From Aradus depressus (Eukaryota; Arthropoda; Insecta; Hemiptera; Aradidae), in contig OY759215.1 in the NCBI GenBank assembly GCA_963662175.1, positions 8,793,079 through 8,857,078 on the forward strand: a DNA stretch of 64,000 bases, in the 5' to 3' direction. Below, in pieces: positions 58,824 through 64,000 of this stretch. The stretch's first letter is position 1, and each line of letters begins with the position of its first letter. A model generated the notes under the pieces. It was not told the origin of the DNA and did not search any database. It was given only the letters and a program-made list of their open reading frames with translations. The position numbers and the translations under genes are program-made.

Positions 58824-59215
58824 TATCAGGTCACGGAGACATTAACGACCCAAACTGTTCATGTGGGGGGCATCGAGACTGCAGAACATGTAGTTCTTGA
58901 TTCCCCGCTTTATGACCAGGCCAGGGTGGAGTTGATTCGCGGGACCGGATCATACCTGGGACTGAGTCCACGGCAGCTGGTGACGGAGACCGGCTACCCA
59001 GTATATAGCCGGTTTGTCGGCTGTTGGCGGCAGAAAAATATAGCGGTGTGACGGGCTGGGGCGACCACCAATCGCCACACGTTGGTCGACCGGTGGTCGC
59101 CCCCGGCCCGCCATAACCCCACTCTAAGCACTCACCAAATCCCGAGCTCTATCTACAGACACGACGGGTGATGTTGCACAGCAAGGTGCATCCGACACAA
59201 TAAAGAACAATAATA
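57098..59215 (+). mobile_element. R1-like LINE fragment split by a later R1-like insertion (outer copy)
   Basis: The left half 57098-57385 (LLDGAVALYYYCNM ... VQPDHWISQILSG) and right half from 58820 (SGHGDI..DPNCSCGG, then ETAEHVVLDSPLYDQ, to 3' UTR and A-rich end at 59215) belong to one 5'-truncated copy. The right half has a deletion after SGHGD and a one-base insertion in the zinc region. The split is flanked by ATATTATCAGG on both sides. Confidence 0.88.
57386..58819 (+). mobile_element. R1-like LINE insertion, 5' truncated at the YADD site (inner copy)
   Basis: It begins at TGACGATCTC, so the frame starts with the DD of the catalytic YADD, and stays open to 58470. Features: TYLGVRLGPGF, the RT C-terminal region LLRVTKAYRTVST, HWTSQVLSGHGDF, zinc motif CSCGGIETAEHVVLDC, and the C-terminal FGRFVTSWREQ. 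A 3' UTR, AAATAAATAAATAAAT and a long A-run (58765-58810) close it. ATATTATCAGG at 57375-57385 and 58820-58830 is the target duplication. The frame looks intact, so insertion was recent. Confidence 0.92.
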
Positions 59216-59217
59216 AA

Positions 59218-59352
59218 AGTTATTATGACTCATACCCGGGCTTTAACAATAATGTCTTATCGCCTACTACCAGAGCGCTCTTTCGTCACTCAGGTGAACA
59301 TGAGTCCGACTCTACTATGGGACTCAACTAAATTTTGCCTACTCTAAATTTT
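59218..59352 (-). repeat. SINE tail-side fragment
   Basis: TTATTATGACTCATACCCGGG to CTACTCTAAATTTTTATT. It starts at the very end of the outer LINE. Confidence 0.85.
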
Positions 59353-59364
59353 TATTTATTTATT

Positions 59365-59555
59365 ATTAACGTAAGAAATTTTATGACGATACATACATTA
59401 CATCGGCAGTTATTTTTGAGTTAACCCCCTTCCCCAAATCTCCCACTTTCCTATATCCGATTTGGCTGGAAAACAATAGGTGTTGTCCTTATGGTGTTAT
59501 GAATACACATATAAAATTTCGTGTTGATACATTCATTCTATGGAGAGTTATAGAG
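59365..59555 (+). repeat. Family B fragment
   Basis: TACATCGGCAGTTATTTTTG, GATTTGGCTGGAAAACAATAGG and AAATTTCGTGTTGATACATTC. Confidence 0.8.
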
Positions 59556-59919
59556 TTAATATACGTTCTGAACTTGTGACTTCATATTGTTTTATCCTAT
59601 GGAATCAGTAGGCTGAGGATGTTGTGAAATTTGTATTATTAAAAGAAGAAAAAATGTGGAAAAGGCATGAAATTAATTGAAGGAAATTACATGATCCAGA
59701 TGTTACATATCGTTCGTTCTGATTTCGAAACGTCTTCATATCTGCATTTGTTTCTTAAAGTGAACTTTACGTCAGACAGTGATAAGAATTAAATCCATTG
59801 ATCAAGAAGATTATAATAAAAACTGTGAAGGATGTCTGGAGAAATGCAATATCGAAGTTCACATATCTTGAAATTGTAATACTGACACAATCAATTGCTT
59901 TGGATGTTATTAATAAATT

Positions 59920-61060
59920 AACGGGGTTAGAATCAAAATGGTCTAAGTGACATTTTTAAACTTTGAAGAAACTGTGCATTAAGTGCTTAACTGATTAAAA
60001 AAATCTATAATTTATCGAAACCGGAAATATTTTGTCTTCTGCTTTTATGGTGAAAGTTGCTGTTAGCAAACCATAAAATTGAATAAAAATCTTAATTTCA
60101 AGGTCACTATTGATATGTTTAAGTTACTTGTTCAACTCACCAAAATGTTTTTTTTTTTTTTTTTAATTTTTATTTACAAAGCGATATTTACAACAGTATA
60201 AAAATATATACAACAAGCAAATATGCTAATACAGAGATAATGGCAATGTCAAAATGTCAAGAGGGGAGAAATCACACAGTGGTAACACTCCCTAGTCACT
60301 GTTTTTATCTCGTTCATAGGTAATCACTGTCACTGTCACTGCTTCTGCTCAGGAGGTCTCTAGACCATTGACGCTTAAGCCGTCGTTGGGGAAGTATGGC
60401 AGAATGGAGGGCACGGACTAGAGGATTATTGTGGGAACTATGAAGAGAAAATAATTTTTTATATTTGAATTTAGCGACTTCAGTGATGAAAGGTACGTTA
60501 AGGTCAGTGTGAAGGGTTTTCTTGGAGACGTAGTATGGAGCATTGGCTATTGTACGAAGGATTTTGGATTGAAGGGATTGGATGCGCTGGAGATTGGAAG
60601 CCTTGGCAGAACCCCAGAGTTCAAGTTCGTAAATCCACAAAGGTTTGAGTATTGAGTTGTATATAAATAGTTTTGTTGTCAAAGTTAGTTTGGATCTTTT
60701 GTCTAGTAGTCTTAGTAGAAGTTTATAACGTCTGTTCATTTCTTGTCTTTTCAGTCTCGTGTGAGGATTCCAAGTTAGTCGTTTGTCGAGTATGAGGCCT
60801 AGATAGCGGACTTCGTGTTTTAAAGGGATGGGATTTTTGTTAAGGTACACTGGAGGGCAGGTATATTTTCGACGAAGGGTGAAGACGATGTGAACTGACA
60901 CCAAAATGGTAAAAGTGATTTACCACTAGATCTCACCACTGGCTAGGATTTCACTTGTACAACTTTTTTCCTGAACAGAACTATAATTTTTGCACCCAAT
61001 TATGCACTTGACGAAAAATGTTCAAAAATGTCACTTGGACCATTTTGATTCTAACCCGTC
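59920..61060. mobile_element. Tc1/mariner-like MITE (copy 2) interrupted by a LINE
   Basis: Same element as 3918-4293: ends ACGGGGTTAGAATCAAAATGG and the inverted CCATTTTGATTCTAACCCGT. Without the 751-bp LINE and one 10-bp duplicate it would be about 380 bp. Confidence 0.85.
60148..60898 (-). mobile_element. 5'-truncated Jockey-like LINE inserted in a MITE
   Basis: The minus-strand A-tail (T-run 60148-60164) is preceded by a frame ending at 60314, with YLGLILDKRLTWNPHTR, LLDKRSKLT and RRLKRQWSRDLLS. This is the C-terminal part of a Jockey-type ORF2, related to but distinct from the element at 19.3 kb. CACCAAAATG flanks at 60138-60147 and 60899-60908. No stop interrupts about 195 residues. 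Confidence 0.9.
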
Positions 61061-61295
61061 AATTATTAACATCAAAGATGAAAAAAAACGTTTTGCATGT
61101 TTATCATATACACCTCCTCACGGCATAGTGCCTAAGGTGGCTGCTTCATGGTATGACAATCGCCAATTCTATTTTCTTTAATATGCTCAATTGGAAATTA
61201 GTTTAATAAAAAAGGGAAAAAGTTCCGTTCCTGGGGAATAGAAACCTGCAGAGCCCAGATTGGGAGTATTCAAGGAACTAAACCAAACAGGCAAG

Positions 61296-61563
61296 AGGGC
61301 GCCGATCGCTCATAGGAAGCGTACTTACTGAGGTCAAGATCGCGGGTTCGAAAGTCAGCCTTTTAAGGAAATTTCCCTTAGGTCCATCGGGTGAGACTTT
61401 AAACGATGGTACCGAACCTGTGCGCGATGTCAGGTACTCGTTAAACCTCGAGGTTTAGTTTACCCCTGTATAGAGTCGGGCCACCAGAGCGACGAAAGAC
61501 CGATATGGTAGTAGACAATATGACCTTGTAACACTAAAGCCCGGGCATGAGTCACAATAATTA
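61296..61563 (+). repeat. SINE copy, diverged
   Basis: Head GAGGGCGCCGATCGCTCATAGG and GGGTTCGAAAG, body with deletions, tail GGGCATGAGTCACAATAATTAAG. Confidence 0.87.
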
Positions 61564-61947
61564 AGTAACCAAACAGACAATACAGCTTTCCGTTCACATC
61601 GAAATTGATTTTGACTGGTTTTCACCCTCAAAGTCATCCTCATTCCACGGAGCACGTACCCTTCTTATGCAGTATATATCTCACATTATTTTCGAAAAAC
61701 CATTTGTACAGTATAAATAATTTTGAATAAATAAAAAAAGTTTCGTTTAGATTACTTTTATCATGGTGAATTCATTATTATATACGTCCCAGACTTTATG
61801 GTTGAAGTCAGCTTAAACTCTTTTGCTTAATTGTCGGGCCTTTCACTGGGTAAATGACATCATATAATTTACATATGAATACCCTTTGCCTAGACAAAAG
61901 ACTTTTGAACAATCGAAACATTTGCCTTCGACATCTGTATGTTTTAT
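61564..61947. other. A+T-rich spacer
   Basis: Nothing recognised. Confidence 0.45.
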
Positions 61948-62066
61948 AGTTAGTTATTATGACTCATGCCCGGGCTTTAACATCGAGGTCATATCGCCTA
62001 CTACCAGAGCGCCCTTTTTTTTTTATTCAGCTAGGGCAGGGGTCTTTAACGAGTACCTGTGTGTGT
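61948..62066 (-). repeat. SINE tail-side fragment with internal deletion
   Basis: AGTTAGTTATTATGACTCATG to GGGGTCTTTAACGAGTACCTG. The piece between CCAGAGCGCCC and TTTTTATTCAGC is lost. Confidence 0.85.
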
Positions 62067-62490
62067 GATACATCTTATTAGTTACTTAATGTCCTCATTT
62101 CTGACTTTCTGACCCAACTCTTGCTATACGGGGGAAACCTATCTCTCTAACTGTCTCATGTTTATCTCCATTTTGTTTACAGGTAATATTCAATTAAAAT
62201 ATTTTAATATTATCACTGATGACCTACTTGTGAATTAATCCAAAAAAATAATCCACATCAAAGTGAGTAACTTTTTATTCACTGTTTACAAATAGTACCT
62301 ACCTACACGCTACATGAACCGACCAGTCCAAAAGAAAGTCTGAAAATGTGAGGTTGAACACGGAACTCTATATGACTAATAAAAATCATTCGTCTAAAAA
62401 AAAAAAATATTAATTACACATTAAAATGTCAATTCACAACCAACTACTATAAAACTGGATCAAATAAACACTAAAGGCAACTATTTACAT
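62067..62490. other. A+T-rich spacer
   Basis: Nothing recognised. Confidence 0.45.
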
Positions 62491-62838
62491 GAGGGCGCCG
62501 GTAGCTCAGTGGTATGCATGCGTGCTTACTGAGCTAAAGATAGCGGGTTCGTAACCCGGCCTAGGCCCTTTTTTTTTTTATTTTATCTGGGAGGTAAAAT
62601 AAATTTAAGTATGCCGTCCTTCGAATGAGACGTTAAGCGATGTGCCCGAGCCTGTACAATGTCGGGTACTCGTTAAAGATCCCTAACCTAGTTGAATAAA
62701 AATTAAGGGTGGGCAAAATTTAGGACTTCCATAGTAGAGTCAGGCTCATGTCCACGAGAGTGACAAAAGAGCGCTCTGGTAGTAGGCGATGTGACCTCGT
62801 AGCTAAAGCCCGGGCATGAGTCATAATAACTAACTAAC
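62491..62838 (+). repeat. Full-length SINE, ATAATAACTAAC tail class
   Basis: Head GAGGGCGCCGGTAGCTCAGTGG with A box TAGCTCAGTGG and B-box-like GGTTCGTAACCC, complete body, tail GAGTCATAATAACTAACTAAC. Confidence 0.94.
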
Positions 62839-63006
62839 TCTATTAACAATAAACCATGCTAATTTCGAATATTAAGGTTAGAAAATAGAACTTACCTCTG
62901 GTCACTCTAGATGAACAATGAATATATGAAATAATCTACTTGACTAACATAAATGATTCAATTCGTCAAAAATATTAAATGAATAGGAAGATATTTTCCC
63001 GAGCCC

Positions 63007-63030
63007 GTCAACCGGAAGTAACACAGCTAG
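63007..63030 (+). mobile_element. Possible Helitron-like 3' end
   Basis: CGTCAACCGGAAGTAACACAGCTAGT ends in CTAGT like the ends at 9666 and 43990, but the hairpin is poor. Confidence 0.25.
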
Positions 63031-63313
63031 TACAATATATATTTGCCACATGTATATGCAGGTTGTGTTCATGTAACTACACAGGTGAACCCTGTCTCAG
63101 GTGCCACCCACCAATCCTGCTAAAGTTCATCTGACCAGCTCCAATCTCTCGTCAAACACCTTTCTCTCTTACTCATTTTCTATCTCTTCCCCGTTCTTGC
63201 CCCGATTTTTTTTGTATTTTATGTACGTTAATATACACGTTGTACACCTTATTATATGATGTTAATGTATGATGTAATTATATTATAAGATATTATTAGG
63301 GGTATTTATTAAG
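63031..63313. other. Spacer
   Basis: No gene or recognised element. Confidence 0.4.
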
Positions 63314-63479
63314 AGTTAGTTATTATGATTCATGCCCGGACTTTAACTACGAGGTCGAATTGCCTACTATCAGAGCGCTGTTTCGTCACTCTGGTGGACA
63401 TGAACCCGACTCTACTATGGGAGAAAATAAACATTTTGCCTACCCTGAATGTTTATTCATCTAGGGCAGGGGTCTTTAA
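63314..63479 (-). repeat. SINE copy broken by a piggyBac insertion
   Basis: GAGTTAGTTATTATGATTCATG to GGCAGGGGTCTTTAA. Other SINEs continue CGAGTACCTGACATCG. Here the TTAA at 63476-63479 is followed by the piggyBac end. The other half of the SINE should lie beyond the window. Confidence 0.9.
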
Positions 63480-64000
63480 CCCTAGAATGACACCGTGGGG
63501 TGTCCGACACCCCAATCGAAAGTTAAAGTGTATTACTTAATTTCCTATAGTTCACAGAAGTCCTCCGACCCTATGTAAATCACAGTCATCTCCTCCCTAA
63601 CCTTACTGGGACTTCTAACACCTTTAGTAGGCCCTTGTGACTTTAGGAATCAACATTGAAGTGATCTTGGGGTGTCTCACACCCCACGGTGTTACTGACG
63701 TCATTCTTTTTTTTTTACCTATTACAGGTAAGTTCTTTTTTTTATGGCTTTGTTTATAGTTTATGTGTTAAATCGTTATAGTTAATGTTTACTGTGGAGT
63801 TGGAAGTGGGTTTTGCGCCAATAGGTCTCTTCATAACGTATATTTATATATTTTAGGAAAGTTATGGCATTTCAAAAGAGGCAGTGGACTGATGAGGCAG
63901 TTGGTGTATCTCGAAGAATTGAGGAGAGAGGATATTGAGGAACTGGGAGGCAGTTCTTCTGAAGAATAATATGAAGAAACCCATGTTCATTCAGATTCTG
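63480..64000 (+). mobile_element. piggyBac-type DNA transposon, left part (runs off the window)
   Basis: It starts CCCTAGAATGACACCGTGGG right after TTAA, the standard piggyBac site and terminal sequence. A subterminal inverted copy of the end (GGGGTGTCTCACACCCCACGG, about 63670) follows. From 63866 a frame begins MAFQKRQWTDEAVG; a neighbouring frame holds LRREDIEELGGSSSEE and then an acidic stretch, as at the N-terminus of piggyBac transposases. A frame change near 63890 and a TAA at 63967-63969 suggest a broken transposase, but a real intron or start elsewhere cannot be excluded. Confidence 0.82.

Overview
The window is A+T-rich eukaryotic DNA from an arthropod, most likely an insect. The evidence is split genes with GT-AG introns, many LINE, SINE, MITE and DNA-transposon remnants, a tRNA-derived SINE whose tail is often CCTAA/TTAGG (the arthropod telomere motif), and a piggyBac end at TTAA. 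I cannot name the species. A hemipteran is my guess, but nothing here proves it.

Three host genes can be supported. Two are a head-to-tail pair on the minus strand (4944-9479 and 16251-30740) that encode ectonucleotide pyrophosphatase/phosphodiesterases of the ENPP4/5 type. I could join all exons of both in phase, giving 462 and about 463 residues. The first copy keeps every metal ligand and the nucleophilic threonine. The second has the same length, splice sites and signal peptide, but five of the seven catalytic positions are replaced, so it looks like an expressed-length pseudoenzyme. The second copy also has one more intron. The third gene is the 3' part of an unrecognised plus-strand gene (34369-39281, six exons, 183 residues, with two LEW(D/E) motifs).

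The rest is mostly mobile DNA. One tRNA-derived SINE family has about 30 copies, several with clear 10-13 bp target duplications. A second dispersed repeat ('family B', perhaps a non-autonomous Helitron) occurs about 17 times and is often the target of other insertions. A complete Jockey-like LINE (19279-23708) sits inside a family B copy within the largest intron of the second ENPP gene, with an ORF1 frameshift and an ORF2 stop codon. At 57.1-59.2 kb an R1-like LINE is inserted in a closely related R1-like LINE with an 11-bp duplication. At 59.9-61.1 kb a Jockey-type LINE piece interrupts a Tc1/mariner-like MITE. At 63.48 kb a piggyBac element starts at a TTAA inside a SINE and runs off the window. 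There are also remnants of PIF/Harbinger, hAT, pogo-like and Penelope-like elements, and several fold-back elements.

Layout: 1-4.9 kb repeats; 4.9-9.5 kb ENPP gene 1; 9.5-16.2 kb repeats; 16.2-30.7 kb ENPP gene 2 with large repeat-filled introns; 30.7-34.1 kb intergenic; 34.1-39.3 kb third gene; 39.3-64 kb no supported host gene, almost wholly repeats and A+T-rich spacer. No bacterial-type features, CRISPR arrays or rRNA genes were seen.
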